Below are positions 25,357 through 34,791 of a DNA stretch of 52,761 nt, piece by piece (the first letter of the stretch is position 1; every line of letters starts with the position of its first letter). The stretch spans positions 1 to 52,761 of the forward strand of contig CANBCZ010000012.1 in NCBI GenBank assembly GCA_947367255.1, given 5' to 3'. The stretch comes from an uncultured Alistipes sp. GTDB lineage: Bacteria; Bacteroidota; Bacteroidia; Bacteroidales; Rikenellaceae. Below the pieces are notes generated by a model. That model saw only the letters and a list, made by a program, of their open reading frames with translations, ran no database searches and was not told where the DNA came from. The translations under genes were made by a program, and so were the position numbers.

Positions 25357-26061
25357 ATGAAACAGATAATAGCTCTGGGCGACTCTATAGTAAGAGGAAT
25401 TGTCCTGGACAAAAGCCAAAATAACTTAAAATACAGATATACTCAATTAGACGAAAACTTTGTTGCTATATGCAGCGCGCAGCTTGGTTGTGTGATAAAG
25501 AATTTCGGGATGTTTGGGAATACCACGCTACGCGCGTTGCATAATTTAGACAGACACAAAAGTGCTATTGAATCTTCAGAGTATGTCATCATGGAGTTTG
25601 GCGGTAACGACTGCGACCACCATTGGTCAGAGATAGCCGACAATCCATCTGCCGAGCACCACCCTTTGATATCCATTCCACAATACTCCGAACAACTCCA
25701 CGAGTTGATAGCATCTGTGCAGAGTCTGGGTGCAAAACCCATTCTACTCTCTCTGCCACCGATTATTGCGGATAAATATTTCGACACATTTACTAAAAAT
25801 ATGAGCCGAGAGCAGCGTGACAATGTACTGCTGTGGCTCAACGGATGCCTTGAGAACATCACGCAATGGCACGATATGTACAACCTTGCGCTATTCAAGC
25901 TCGCATCCGATGCCGGGGTGAATGTTATAGATATCACCACCCCATTCTTGGTCAAGAGAGATTATCGTACCCTATTCTGCAACGACGGCATACACCCTAA
26001 CGCTCTGGGGCACAAGCTGATAGCCGAAACAATATGCAATAGCACCAATATCTGGAACTAA
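25357..26061 (+). CDS. SGNH/GDSL-type hydrolase
   Basis: A 234-residue esterase/lipase-like hydrolase. Block I GDSIVRG carries the nucleophile Ser10, the oxyanion Asn is in FGGNDCD, and block V DGIHPNALGH carries the Asp and His of the triad. There is no signal peptide, so a cytoplasmic enzyme acting on an ester or acyl group is likely; the substrate is unknown. Codons are more A/T-rich than in neighbours (AAA, ATA, TTA frequent), which may reflect low expression or later acquisition. It is monocistronic, with a clear promoter and terminator. Confidence 0.87.
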   Translation: MKQIIALGDSIVRGIVLDKSQNNLKYRYTQLDENFVAICSAQLGCVIKNFGMFGNTTLRALHNLDRHKSAIESSEYVIMEFGGNDCDHHWSEIADNPSAEHHPLISIPQYSEQLHELIASVQSLGAKPILLSLPPIIADKYFDTFTKNMSREQRDNVLLWLNGCLENITQWHDMYNLALFKLASDAGVNVIDITTPFLVKRDYRTLFCNDGIHPNALGHKLIAETICNSTNIWN

Positions 26062-26101
26062 AATAAATAGAGAACAGCAACTTGCTGTTCTCTATTTATT
26101 T
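26061..26101. terminator. Bidirectional terminator between the SGNH gene and birA
   Basis: A perfect 20-bp inverted repeat (26061-26080 with 26082-26101) around a single base. Its A/T-rich ends supply a T tract in both directions. Confidence 0.85.
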
Positions 26102-26104
26102 GCG

Positions 26105-26821
26105 CTACAACACAAACTCTATCTCCTTAAAAAGATAGCTTCTCTGCTTGCCATTTTCCCACTCAACAACAAGGTCGCCACCGGGCTTTACACCGCGAAT
26201 AATTCCCTCGAAACGGGTGCCGTCGGCAAGGGCATAAGTATGCTTCTCGTCACGACGATAAAGTACTGAGTGATAGTCTGTTTGAAGTTTTTCCCACTCT
26301 CCGTTTCTAAGCTGAGAATAGCGCACAGAGAGACACCTCTCGAACTGCTCGAGAAGCTGTCGTCGGTCATACTTTTTACCCGTCAGCAGAGCGAGCGAAA
26401 CAGGGTTTGGAATATCGGCAGAAAACTCCGTCTGATTGACATTTATACCTATGCCGACAATGGTGCGGGCAAGTCGTCCTCCGGAGTATGAGTGTTCGAT
26501 AAGTATACCCACCGCTTTACGATCGCCGACATAGATGTCGTTAGTCCATTTTACCTTTGTCTCGACCCCTAATTCGGCAAAGAAGTCACGCAGAGCAAGC
26601 GCCACCGCCTCCAGAAGCATAAACTGCTCTGTAACAGGCAGAAAGTGAGGTTCAAGGAGAACCGAGAAGGTGAGATTTTCGCCCGCTCGACTCTCCCAAG
26701 TATGTCCTCTCTGACCACGACCCGCAGTCTGAAAATCTGCCCAAATAATATCCCCGTCGTGATACTTCAAATCACGCGCGTCATCGTTGGTCGAGGTGGT
26801 AGTATCGAAGTGGTAAATCAT
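26105..26821 (-). CDS. birA: Biotin-[acetyl-CoA-carboxylase] ligase
   Basis: Attaches biotin to carrier-protein lysines through biotinyl-AMP. The 238-residue protein has only the catalytic and C-terminal domains; there is no N-terminal helix-turn-helix, so it is not a biotin-operon repressor. Motifs: TTSTNDDAR, the biotinyl-AMP loop GRGQRG (residues 34-39), VKWTNDIYVGDRKAVGILIE and VGIGINVNQ. It lies 14 nt after dapD and ends at the shared terminator. Confidence 0.94.
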   Translation of the reverse strand: MIYHFDTTTSTNDDARDLKYHDGDIIWADFQTAGRGQRGHTWESRAGENLTFSVLLEPHFLPVTEQFMLLEAVALALRDFFAELGVETKVKWTNDIYVGDRKAVGILIEHSYSGGRLARTIVGIGINVNQTEFSADIPNPVSLALLTGKKYDRRQLLEQFERCLSVRYSQLRNGEWEKLQTDYHSVLYRRDEKHTYALADGTRFEGIIRGVKPGGDLVVEWENGKQRSYLFKEIEFVL

Positions 26822-26835
26822 AGATAGCCAGACCG

Positions 26836-27660
26836 CTATACATTTACACCGAAGTCACGCAATGCATCGTTAAGCGAGGTCTTCTTATCGGTAGACTCCT
26901 TGCGCTGACCGATAATAAGGGCGCACGAAACATTGAAAGTTCCTGCAGGGAACTGCTTCGGATATGTGCCCGGAATAACGATTGAACGAGGCGGAACATA
27001 ACCCTTATAAGTCTTTGGCTCAGAACCCGTTACATCAATAATATGAGTAGAGCCGGTAATAACCACATTCGAGCCCAGCACAGCCTCTCGACAGATATGC
27101 GCACCCTCGACAACGATAGCTCGAGAGCCGATAAAACAGTTGTCCTCAATAATTACGGGAGCAGCCTGCACAGGCTCGAGCACGCCGCCGATACCCACGC
27201 CACCGCTGAGGTGAACATTCTTGCCAATCTGGGCACAAGAGCCGACAGTTGCCCAAGTATCGACCATAGTTCCGCTATCTACATAGGCACCAATATTGAC
27301 ATACGACGGCATCATAACAGCACCCGGAGCGATATATGCACCATAACGAGCAATACCGTGCGGAACGACTCTCACTCCGAGGTTATGAAAATCGCGCTTG
27401 AGCTCCATCTTGTCGTACCACTCAAGCTCGCCGGCACGCATAGTTCGCATCTTCTGAATAGGGAAATAGAGGATAATAGCCTTCTTTACCCACTCATTTA
27501 CCTGCCACTCACTCTTCTCAAGGTCGATAGGCTCGGCACAGCGCAGCTGACCCTTATCTACCGCCTCGATAACGGTGCGGATAGCCTCTCGAGTAGACTC
27601 ATCCTCAAGCAGCGCACGATTCTCCCACGCCGCCTCTATAATTTTCTGTAAATCCTTCAT
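26836..27660 (-). CDS. dapD: Tetrahydrodipicolinate N-succinyltransferase
   Basis: Transfers succinyl from succinyl-CoA to tetrahydrodipicolinate in the succinylase branch of lysine/diaminopimelate synthesis. The 274-residue protein shows the DapD N-terminal helical domain followed by left-handed beta-helix hexapeptide repeats (YIAPGAVMMPSYVNIGAYVDSG, GKNVHLSGGVGIGGVLEP) and the PPRSIVIPGTYPKQFP C-terminal region. With lysC and a DNPR-type murE in the window, it points to meso-diaminopimelate in the wall. It heads a dapD-birA unit, divergent from the peptidase gene. Confidence 0.95.
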   Translation of the reverse strand: MKDLQKIIEAAWENRALLEDESTREAIRTVIEAVDKGQLRCAEPIDLEKSEWQVNEWVKKAIILYFPIQKMRTMRAGELEWYDKMELKRDFHNLGVRVVPHGIARYGAYIAPGAVMMPSYVNIGAYVDSGTMVDTWATVGSCAQIGKNVHLSGGVGIGGVLEPVQAAPVIIEDNCFIGSRAIVVEGAHICREAVLGSNVVITGSTHIIDVTGSEPKTYKGYVPPRSIVIPGTYPKQFPAGTFNVSCALIIGQRKESTDKKTSLNDALRDFGVNV

Positions 27661-27677
27661 AGCATTAAAATTTTTTC

Positions 27678-27685
27678 CAAAGGTA
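27678..27685 (-). promoter_or_regulatory. dapD-birA promoter -7 box
   Basis: TACCTTTG on the minus strand, 17 nt before the dapD ATG. Confidence 0.62.
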
Positions 27686-27728
27686 CAAAAAAGTTGCCAT
27701 TAAATATATGTGTTGCCGAGACTTTTTG

Positions 27729-27736
27729 TATCTTTG
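27729..27736 (+). promoter_or_regulatory. Prolyl oligopeptidase -7 box
   Basis: TATCTTTG, 18 nt before the ATG at 27755. Back-to-back with the dapD box about 43 bp away. Confidence 0.62.
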
Positions 27737-27754
27737 TCGCAAATATATATAAAT

Positions 27755-29905
27755 ATGGTAAAAAAGTTACATCCCGTAATCATAGTACTTGTACTCGTAG
27801 CCGTTTGTTATGGTATCGGTTACGGTTGCGGAAGAGTGTTAAAGAGTATGTTTACAAAGAGTATCGAATATCCGCAGACTGCCCGAGAGCAGGTTGTGGA
27901 CAACTATTTCGGCACCGAGGTTGCCGACCCTTATCGTTGGTTGGAGGATGACAATTCCGAGGCTACAGCCGCTTGGGTTAAGGAGCAGAACAAGGTTACA
28001 TTCGACTACCTCAACTCTCTGCCATCGCGCGAGAAGATCAAGGCACGCCTTGCGCAGCTGTGGGACTACCCTACACAGAGCGCTCCGTCGAAGCACGGCG
28101 ATTGGTACTACCTCTCTCGCAACAGCGGACTGCAAAATCAGAGCGTAATCTACCGCAAACGCAACCTTACAGATACCGAGGAGGAGGTATTCCTCGATCC
28201 GAATACCCTCTCGGAGGATGGCACCGTTGCGCTCAACACCGCCACATTCAGCAAGGACGGAAAGCTCTTTGCCTACTCGCTCGCCTCGGCAGGTAGCGAC
28301 TGGGTGGAGATTTTCATTATGGATGCCGAGAGTAAGACTCTGCTTGCCGACCACATCAAGTGGGTGAAGTTCTCAGGCGCAAGCTGGGCACCCGACAACA
28401 AGGGATTTTACTATAGTGCCTACGATGCACCGAAGGATGGCATCTACTCAGCGCTGAATACCAATCAGAAGGTCTACTACCACCGCATAGGCACTGCGCA
28501 GAGCGACGATACGCTTATCTATGCCGACCCGAGCAACCCGCTCCACTACTTCCACGGTGGCGAGAGCGAGGATGGTCGTTGGCTCTTCATCACAGGCTCG
28601 GCAGGTACTTCCGGCAACGAGCTGCTCTACAAGCGCAAGGGCGAGAAGCGTTTCAAGACACTCTTCGAGGGTTTTGACTACGACTATATGATTCTCGACT
28701 GCTATGAGGACAGAGCTCTTATCCTTACAAACAACGATGCACCAAACTATCGTCTGCTGGCTGTGGACCTCAACACAAGAGAGTGTCGCGACCTTATCCC
28801 ACAGACAGAGCATCCGCTCGAGGGTGTAGGAACAGTTGGCGAGTACCTCTTTGCCTTCTACCTTATCGATGCGCAGAACAAGGTGCTGCAGTACGACCGC
28901 AAGGGTAACTTTATCCGCGAGGTAGAGCTGCCTGCAATCGGTACTGTCGGTGGTTTTGACGGCAGACGCGAGGATGACCACGCATACTACTCTGTGGCTA
29001 ACTATACCACACCGGGCAACATCTACCACTACGAACTCGAGAGCGGTAAAACTACCCTCTTCCACGCCTCGGAGGTTAAGTTCGACGCATCGGACTACAC
29101 AACCGAGCAGATATTCTTCACGAGCAAAGACGGCACCCGCGTACCGATGTTCGTTTCGCACAAGAAGGGTCTGAAGCTCAACGGCAAGAATCCGTGCTAC
29201 CTCTATGGCTATGGCGGTTTCCAGATAAACCTCACACCATCGTTCAGCACCACCGCTGCTATGTTTATGGAGCAGGGTGGCGTATATTGCGTTGTAAACC
29301 TTCGTGGAGGCTCTGAGTATGGCGAGGCTTGGCACAAGGGCGGTATGCTCGAGAACAAGCAGAATGTATTTGACGACTTTATCGCCGCTGCCGAGTACCT
29401 CATTGCAGAGGGCTACACCTCATCGGAGAAGCTCGCCATTGCGGGCGGCTCAAATGGTGGTCTGCTCGTCGGTGCTTGTATGACACAGCGTCCGGAGCTC
29501 TATGCCGTTGCACTTCCTGCCGTTGGTGTGATGGATATGCTGCGCTTCCACCTCTTTACTATCGGTCACGGCTGGGTAGTAGAGTATGGCAGCTCGGATA
29601 ATAAGGAGCAGTTCGAGTACCTCTACAAGTACTCTCCGCTCCATAATCTTAAGGAGGGCGTATCATACCCTGCAACCCTCGTAACTACTGCCGACCACGA
29701 CGACAGAGTTGTCCCAGCACACTCGTTTAAGTTTGCGGCAACCCTCCAGCACTGCCACGCAGGAGAGACTCCGGTCCTTATCCGCATCGATACAAATGCG
29801 GGTCACGGTGCGGGCAAACCGACTGCAAAGCGCATTGAGGAGGCGGCAGATACCTACGCATTTATCTTTGAGAATACTAACACAGATTACAAAACTATCA
29901 AGTAA
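27755..29905 (+). CDS. Prolyl oligopeptidase (S9A)
   Basis: A 716-residue serine peptidase that cuts after proline in short peptides. An N-terminal hydrophobic stretch (about residues 7-25) acts as signal peptide or anchor, so it probably works in the periplasm; a Cys at its end (GYGC) could be lipidated. A beta-propeller (about 100-440) shields an alpha/beta-hydrolase domain. The triad is Ser566 (GGSNGGLLVG), Asp within DHDDRVVP and His684 (NAGHGAGK); length and motifs match prolyl endopeptidase. The ATG at 27755 is chosen because the upstream in-frame codons overlap the -7 box. lysC starts 11 nt downstream. Confidence 0.94.
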   Translation: MVKKLHPVIIVLVLVAVCYGIGYGCGRVLKSMFTKSIEYPQTAREQVVDNYFGTEVADPYRWLEDDNSEATAAWVKEQNKVTFDYLNSLPSREKIKARLAQLWDYPTQSAPSKHGDWYYLSRNSGLQNQSVIYRKRNLTDTEEEVFLDPNTLSEDGTVALNTATFSKDGKLFAYSLASAGSDWVEIFIMDAESKTLLADHIKWVKFSGASWAPDNKGFYYSAYDAPKDGIYSALNTNQKVYYHRIGTAQSDDTLIYADPSNPLHYFHGGESEDGRWLFITGSAGTSGNELLYKRKGEKRFKTLFEGFDYDYMILDCYEDRALILTNNDAPNYRLLAVDLNTRECRDLIPQTEHPLEGVGTVGEYLFAFYLIDAQNKVLQYDRKGNFIREVELPAIGTVGGFDGRREDDHAYYSVANYTTPGNIYHYELESGKTTLFHASEVKFDASDYTTEQIFFTSKDGTRVPMFVSHKKGLKLNGKNPCYLYGYGGFQINLTPSFSTTAAMFMEQGGVYCVVNLRGGSEYGEAWHKGGMLENKQNVFDDFIAAAEYLIAEGYTSSEKLAIAGGSNGGLLVGACMTQRPELYAVALPAVGVMDMLRFHLFTIGHGWVVEYGSSDNKEQFEYLYKYSPLHNLKEGVSYPATLVTTADHDDRVVPAHSFKFAATLQHCHAGETPVLIRIDTNAGHGAGKPTAKRIEEAADTYAFIFENTNTDYKTIK

Positions 29906-29916
29906 CCACATAAGTT

Positions 29917-31173
29917 ATGAAAGTATACAAGTTTGGTGGCGCATCGGTAAAAAATGCTGACGGCGTACGCAACCTGAAACATATTATCGACGGAGAGATC
30001 GAGCTGTTTGTCATTGTCTCGGCAATGGGCAAGACCACAAACGCCCTTGAGGAGGTCTTTGACCACTACCGCATAGGCAATATCGAGGCGGCACAGGCAA
30101 AGATTGACGAGATTGCGGCATATCATCAGGCGATTATCGACGATCTGTTCGGCGAGCACCGCACATTGGGTCAGGTAGAGGCTCTGCTGAGCGAGCTGCA
30201 GCGCTTTATCACTACCGTTCCTTACGACGCGTCGCGCGCCGAGGAGCGTTATGACCGCACCGTAGCATTTGGCGAGCTTATCTCGACAACTATTATCTCC
30301 GAGTGGTTGGGCTTTGCAGGCATTGCAAACCACTGGGTAGATATGCGTCGCTGCTTTGTGACACAGTTCCGTCACAAGGATGCCAATGTATTTATCGAGG
30401 AGTCTACCCCGCTGCTGCGTCGCGAGGTGGCAGGTTCGGCAGAGCGTGTATTTGTCGGTCAGGGATTTATCGGTTCGGCAGCCGACGGCAGCACAACAAC
30501 TCTCGGTCGTGAGGGTTCAGACTACTCGGCTGCAGTTGTTGCACACATTCTCGATGCGGAGTCTATGACCGTTTGGAAAGATGTAGATGGTATTCTTAAT
30601 GCCGATCCAAAGATCTTCCCAGAGGCAGAGAAGATTGACTCGCTCAACTATGTTGATACCATTGAGCTTGCATATAGCGGTGCGCAGATTATCCACCCAA
30701 AGACCATCAAGCCGCTGCAGAATAAGAACATCCCACTCTATGTTCGTCCATTTGGCAACAAAGAGGCTGCAGGTACCCGCATTGACGGCAATGCCGAGGA
30801 TGTAAAGATACCGATTATCATTCTCAAGCGCAACCAGAGCCTGCTCACGCTGCGTTCTCGTGACCTCTCGTTTGTCCTTGAGGAGAAGTTCCCGATTGTC
30901 TTCTCTATCCTTGAGCGTTTCCGTATCAAGACAAACCTTATCCACAACTCGGCGGTAGACCTTAACCTCTGCACCGAGAGCAGCTGGCGATTGGAGGAGG
31001 CTGCGGCGGCACTTCAGGCAGAGGGCTTCGATACAACAATCAACGATGATGTCGAGCTGCTTACAATCCGCAACCACAACGAGCAGGTGCTCAAGGCACA
31101 CACCTTCTCGGAGCGCAATATCGTAAAGCAGATTGATATTCGCACCGTTCGAGTAATACTTCGCAAAGAGTAA
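29917..31173 (+). CDS. lysC: Aspartate kinase (monofunctional)
   Basis: Phosphorylates aspartate in the first step toward diaminopimelate, lysine, threonine and methionine. The 418-residue protein begins with the kinase motif KFGGASVKNADG, continues with GFIGSAADGSTTTLGREGSDYSA, and ends with a C-terminal regulatory region in the place of the ACT domains (about 290-418), suggesting end-product feedback. It has no homoserine dehydrogenase fusion. Its TAA shares a base with the rsmH ATG, so it is coupled to the division/wall cluster in the place where mraZ is often found. Confidence 0.92.
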   Translation: MKVYKFGGASVKNADGVRNLKHIIDGEIELFVIVSAMGKTTNALEEVFDHYRIGNIEAAQAKIDEIAAYHQAIIDDLFGEHRTLGQVEALLSELQRFITTVPYDASRAEERYDRTVAFGELISTTIISEWLGFAGIANHWVDMRRCFVTQFRHKDANVFIEESTPLLRREVAGSAERVFVGQGFIGSAADGSTTTLGREGSDYSAAVVAHILDAESMTVWKDVDGILNADPKIFPEAEKIDSLNYVDTIELAYSGAQIIHPKTIKPLQNKNIPLYVRPFGNKEAAGTRIDGNAEDVKIPIIILKRNQSLLTLRSRDLSFVLEEKFPIVFSILERFRIKTNLIHNSAVDLNLCTESSWRLEEAAAALQAEGFDTTINDDVELLTIRNHNEQVLKAHTFSERNIVKQIDIRTVRVILRKE

Positions 31174-32075
31174 TGAGTAATTATCACACCCCCGTACTGC
31201 TCGAGGAGGCTATCGAGCTGCTTGACATCAAGGAGGATGGCATCTATGCCGACCTTACCTTCGGTGGCGGAGGTCACTCGCGCCGCATACTTGAGTCGTT
31301 GGGCAAAAATGGTCGTCTCTACAGCTTCGACCAAGACTCTGACACCAAGGCAAATGCGCCGGATGACAGTCGCTTTAACTATGTAGAGAGCAACTTCCGC
31401 TTCCTGCGCTCGGCACTGCGTCTGCGCGGCGTGACAGAGGTAGACGGTATCCTTGCCGACCTCGGTGTATCGTCACACCACTTCGACGCCCTGCCTCGCG
31501 GCTTCTCGTTCCGCGGTGAGGCGCCGCTCGATATGCGTATGAACCAGCGCGGTGGCGAGACGGCTGCCGATGTTGTCAATAACCGTACCGAGGAGCAGCT
31601 TGCAACAATACTCTCGCAGTATGGCGAGCTCGACACTACATGGAAGATTGCCGCCTGCATAGCCCGTGCTCGCGCAGTAAAGCCTATAACAACTACTGCA
31701 GAGCTCGTCGCTGCCGTGGCACCTTGTACCCCGAAGAAGGATGAGAGCAAGTTCCTCACAAAGCTCTTTCAGGCGTTGCGTATCGAGGTAAATGGCGAGA
31801 TGGAGGCACTCAAGATGGCTCTGGAGCAGAGTCTGAAGGTTCTCAAGCCGGGTGGCAGATTGGTCGTAATCTCCTACCACTCGTTGGAGGACCGCATTGT
31901 AAAGAATTTTATTCGCAGTGGCAATACCGAGGGAAAGATCGAGAAGGATTTCTTCGGTCGCAGCACCACTCCGTGGACAATTATAACCCGCAAGGCTGTT
32001 GTGCCGAGCGATAAAGAGATAGCAGAAAATCCACGCTCTCGTTCTGCAAAGATGAGAGCTGCAGAGAAGTTATGA
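31173..32075 (+). CDS. rsmH: 16S rRNA m4C1402 methyltransferase RsmH (MraW)
   Basis: Methylates N4 of C1402 in 16S rRNA. The 300-residue protein shows the N-terminal YHTPVLLEEAIELL, the SAM motif YADLTFGGGGHSRRIL, FDQDSDT, GILADLGVSSHHFD, RGFSFR, PLDMRM and the C-terminal ISYHSLEDRIVKNFI. It is the first conserved member of the dcw cluster here and overlaps the next gene by 4 nt (ATGA). Confidence 0.96.
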   Translation: MSNYHTPVLLEEAIELLDIKEDGIYADLTFGGGGHSRRILESLGKNGRLYSFDQDSDTKANAPDDSRFNYVESNFRFLRSALRLRGVTEVDGILADLGVSSHHFDALPRGFSFRGEAPLDMRMNQRGGETAADVVNNRTEEQLATILSQYGELDTTWKIAACIARARAVKPITTTAELVAAVAPCTPKKDESKFLTKLFQALRIEVNGEMEALKMALEQSLKVLKPGGRLVVISYHSLEDRIVKNFIRSGNTEGKIEKDFFGRSTTPWTIITRKAVVPSDKEIAENPRSRSAKMRAAEKL

Positions 32076-32527
32076 GCGACACAGATCTGACAGACAAGAG
32101 CACAACTGATGTCGATATCGACACTGTACCCCCTACAGCGGAGTCTGATACCGACAAGTTGGTGATTACCATACCCGCAAAGCTCAAGCGAGCTATTGTG
32201 GCTACGGTGGAGTTTGTACGCTCCATTTTTACCGGAGAGGTTATCCTTAACCCATCTATATCAAAGGGTTACGACTACCTCTTCTATATGGCTGTGCTCT
32301 TTTTGATCAGCATCCTTGCACTATTTTCATCACTCCATATGCAGATTTGCGAAAATCGCACTGCAGAGGAGGTACGACTGCTCGAGGAGCGTGCACTGCG
32401 CTCGGAGGAGCAGCGATTAGGTGCAACGACACACTCGGCTATAGTTCGTGCACTCAAGGAGCGTAACATCCCGTTGGAGGAGACTCTGGAGCCTGTAACG
32501 ATAATCAAAGAGGAGAAGAAGAGGTAG
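32072..32527 (+). CDS. FtsL-like division protein
   Basis: A 151-residue bitopic membrane protein: an acidic, disordered cytoplasmic N-terminus, a membrane segment at about residues 69-90 and a charged, heptad-like periplasmic helix. Sequence alone is weak, but size, topology and position between rsmH and ftsI are those of FtsL, which bridges FtsB/FtsQ and activates FtsWI. It overlaps rsmH by 4 nt and ends 1 nt before ftsI. The N-terminal tail (about 68 residues) is longer than in E. coli FtsL. Confidence 0.8.
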   Translation: MSDTDLTDKSTTDVDIDTVPPTAESDTDKLVITIPAKLKRAIVATVEFVRSIFTGEVILNPSISKGYDYLFYMAVLFLISILALFSSLHMQICENRTAEEVRLLEERALRSEEQRLGATTHSAIVRALKERNIPLEETLEPVTIIKEEKKR

Positions 32528-32528
32528 T

Positions 32529-34784
32529 ATGGACGATTTGAAGCGCAAGTGGCAGGAGGAGATTGCCTCAAGGCTCAAGGTGGTGAAGATATTGCTGATA
32601 CTCTGTATCGTCATTATCTTCTGCCGTCTGATATACATACAGTTCTTCGACCAGAATATCGGCAAGGTGTCACACCAAGTGCACAAAAAGCTCATCTCAT
32701 CCGAAGTACTCTATGCCACTCGTGGTCAGATTCTTGCCCGCAATGGCGAGCCGCTTGCCACATCTATCCTTCGTCAGAGCATCTTCCTCGACTTTGCCAG
32801 CCACGGCTTTGACAACGACGAGAAGTTTGCAAGCAATGCCGACTCGCTGAGCAAACTTCTGAGTAGCTACTTTGGCGATCATACGGCGCGCTGGTACTAC
32901 AACCGTATGGACAGCGTTCACCGCAAGGCGATACAGAAGGTGGTGACAGGAGAGCAGATCAAGGAGAAGCGTCAGAGCCCTATAGCCCGTCTGTTCCGGG
33001 GCAAACAGTACGACACAATTCCGACCTACGAGATAAAGCGTCGCCACACCCACACCCGTCTGTTCCGCGATGTGGATATGAACGAGTGGGAGCAGATCTG
33101 TCGCTACCCTATTCTCAACGAGAATATGGGTCTTGTCTATCGCAAATACCCTAAAGATGCACGCATCTATCCGCACGGCAACCTCGCTATGCGTACCATC
33201 GGCAGAACAGATGTCGAGAACCCGTACGGCATCGAATATGCCTACCGCGATACCCTTGCCGGCAAAAATGGCAAGGTCTATCTGCAGTATATGGCACCGA
33301 ACTTCAAGGCGAAAATAGAGAACGACACCCTCAAGACCATACAGCCGGTAGATGGTGCAGATATAGTGACAACTATCGACATCGAGCTTCAGGATGTTGC
33401 CGACAGAGCGCTGCGCGAAGGTCTCAAGGCTCAGAATGGTATTTGGGGTACTACAGTCGTTATGGAGTGCGCTACGGGCGATATTCTTGCCCTTGTGAAC
33501 CTTGCCCGCACAGCTAAGGGTGACTACTACGAGGGTCCAAACCACGCCATAGCGACACCTATGGAGCCGGGTTCGACACTCAAACTCGCAACGGCGATGA
33601 TTCTGCTCGACAAGGCGGGCATGTCGCCTACAAAGCAGTACAACTCGGGCTATGGTAAGCGTGTAAAGGTCGGCAAGTACAACTCTGTAGAGGATTCGCA
33701 CCCTATAGGCACACGCAAAAATCCGAGCATCGACCTCAAAACCGCCTTCACCGAGTCGGCAAATGTATACTTTGTAAAGGCTGTTCTCGACCACTTCGAA
33801 GGAAGGGAGAGGGAGTACTATCAGGCTCTGTGCGACCTGCAGCTCGACCACCACACAGCCTTTGAGGAGTTTCAGCCGAAGAGCCCTTACCTGCCAAAAC
33901 CGGGTACGGCAAAGTGGTATGGCTCTACGCTCGGTATGCTCGCCTTCGGTTACGGTCTGGAGATCACTCCTATGCAGACGCTGACACTATACAATGCTGT
34001 TGCCAATGGCGGAAAGATGGTCGCTCCACGCCTTATAACCCAGATGCGTCGCGGTGGCAAGAGCATTGCCGACTTCCCGACAAAGGTTGTCAAAGACTCT
34101 ATCTGCTCGCCGACGGCCCTTGCGCTGCTGCGCGAATATCTCGAGAATGTGGCTCTTGAGGGTACTGCAGAGGCATATTTCGGCATAGACGCCACACCAT
34201 TCCGTGTAGGCGCCAAGACAGGTACGGCAACAATCGCTATGGGTAGCAAATACTCCGATGCATACTATCTCGGCTCTATGGTTACATACCTGCCTGCCGA
34301 CAATCCGCGATATACACTTATCACAGCGATATACAAGAAGAAGGGCTCGGGCTCGGTCTACGGAGCTACCATTGCCGGTCCCGTGCAGAAGCGCGTAGCC
34401 TCATACCTCTACAACCGCGAGCGCGAGTGGGCAGAGCGACTTATCGTGAGCGATGTCAAGCAACTTCCGTCGGATGTAAAGGGCGGAAATATCGAATATA
34501 TCGGCAATATTGCAAGCCACTTCGACCTCGTCTCTGCATATACTTCACCGACGGGTTGGGGAACGACAAAGACGGGTATCAGCAGCATCAACATCACCTC
34601 GACAACCGCCGACAAGAGGGTTATTCCCGATGTGATGGGTATGGGTCTGGCAGATGCTCTCTACCTGCTTGAGAGTCGCGGACTTGAGGTAACCTTTACC
34701 GGTAGCGGCAAGGTTGTCTACCAGAGCAAAGAGGCGGGAGCAGCACTGCATTACGGAGATAAAATTAAAATCAGATTAGAATAG
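32529..34784 (+). CDS. ftsI: Septal penicillin-binding protein FtsI (PBP3) with PASTA domain
   Basis: A 751-residue class-B PBP that cross-links septal peptidoglycan with FtsW. Membrane anchor at about residues 18-40, then the dimerisation domain (LYATRGQILARNGEPLA), the transpeptidase with S349-T-L-K352, S410-A-N412 and K563-T-G565, and one C-terminal PASTA domain (about 696-751, beginning IPDVMGMGLADAL). PASTA domains bind uncross-linked peptidoglycan in some proteins. All catalytic motifs are intact. Confidence 0.95.
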   Translation: MDDLKRKWQEEIASRLKVVKILLILCIVIIFCRLIYIQFFDQNIGKVSHQVHKKLISSEVLYATRGQILARNGEPLATSILRQSIFLDFASHGFDNDEKFASNADSLSKLLSSYFGDHTARWYYNRMDSVHRKAIQKVVTGEQIKEKRQSPIARLFRGKQYDTIPTYEIKRRHTHTRLFRDVDMNEWEQICRYPILNENMGLVYRKYPKDARIYPHGNLAMRTIGRTDVENPYGIEYAYRDTLAGKNGKVYLQYMAPNFKAKIENDTLKTIQPVDGADIVTTIDIELQDVADRALREGLKAQNGIWGTTVVMECATGDILALVNLARTAKGDYYEGPNHAIATPMEPGSTLKLATAMILLDKAGMSPTKQYNSGYGKRVKVGKYNSVEDSHPIGTRKNPSIDLKTAFTESANVYFVKAVLDHFEGREREYYQALCDLQLDHHTAFEEFQPKSPYLPKPGTAKWYGSTLGMLAFGYGLEITPMQTLTLYNAVANGGKMVAPRLITQMRRGGKSIADFPTKVVKDSICSPTALALLREYLENVALEGTAEAYFGIDATPFRVGAKTGTATIAMGSKYSDAYYLGSMVTYLPADNPRYTLITAIYKKKGSGSVYGATIAGPVQKRVASYLYNREREWAERLIVSDVKQLPSDVKGGNIEYIGNIASHFDLVSAYTSPTGWGTTKTGISSINITSTTADKRVIPDVMGMGLADALYLLESRGLEVTFTGSGKVVYQSKEAGAALHYGDKIKIRLE

Positions 34785-34791
34785 CAACACA

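Noticed and set aside
32697..33854. A 385-codon antisense open frame opposite ftsI
   Set aside because: It lies fully inside ftsI, whose catalytic motifs are intact; no domain or upstream signal is visible.
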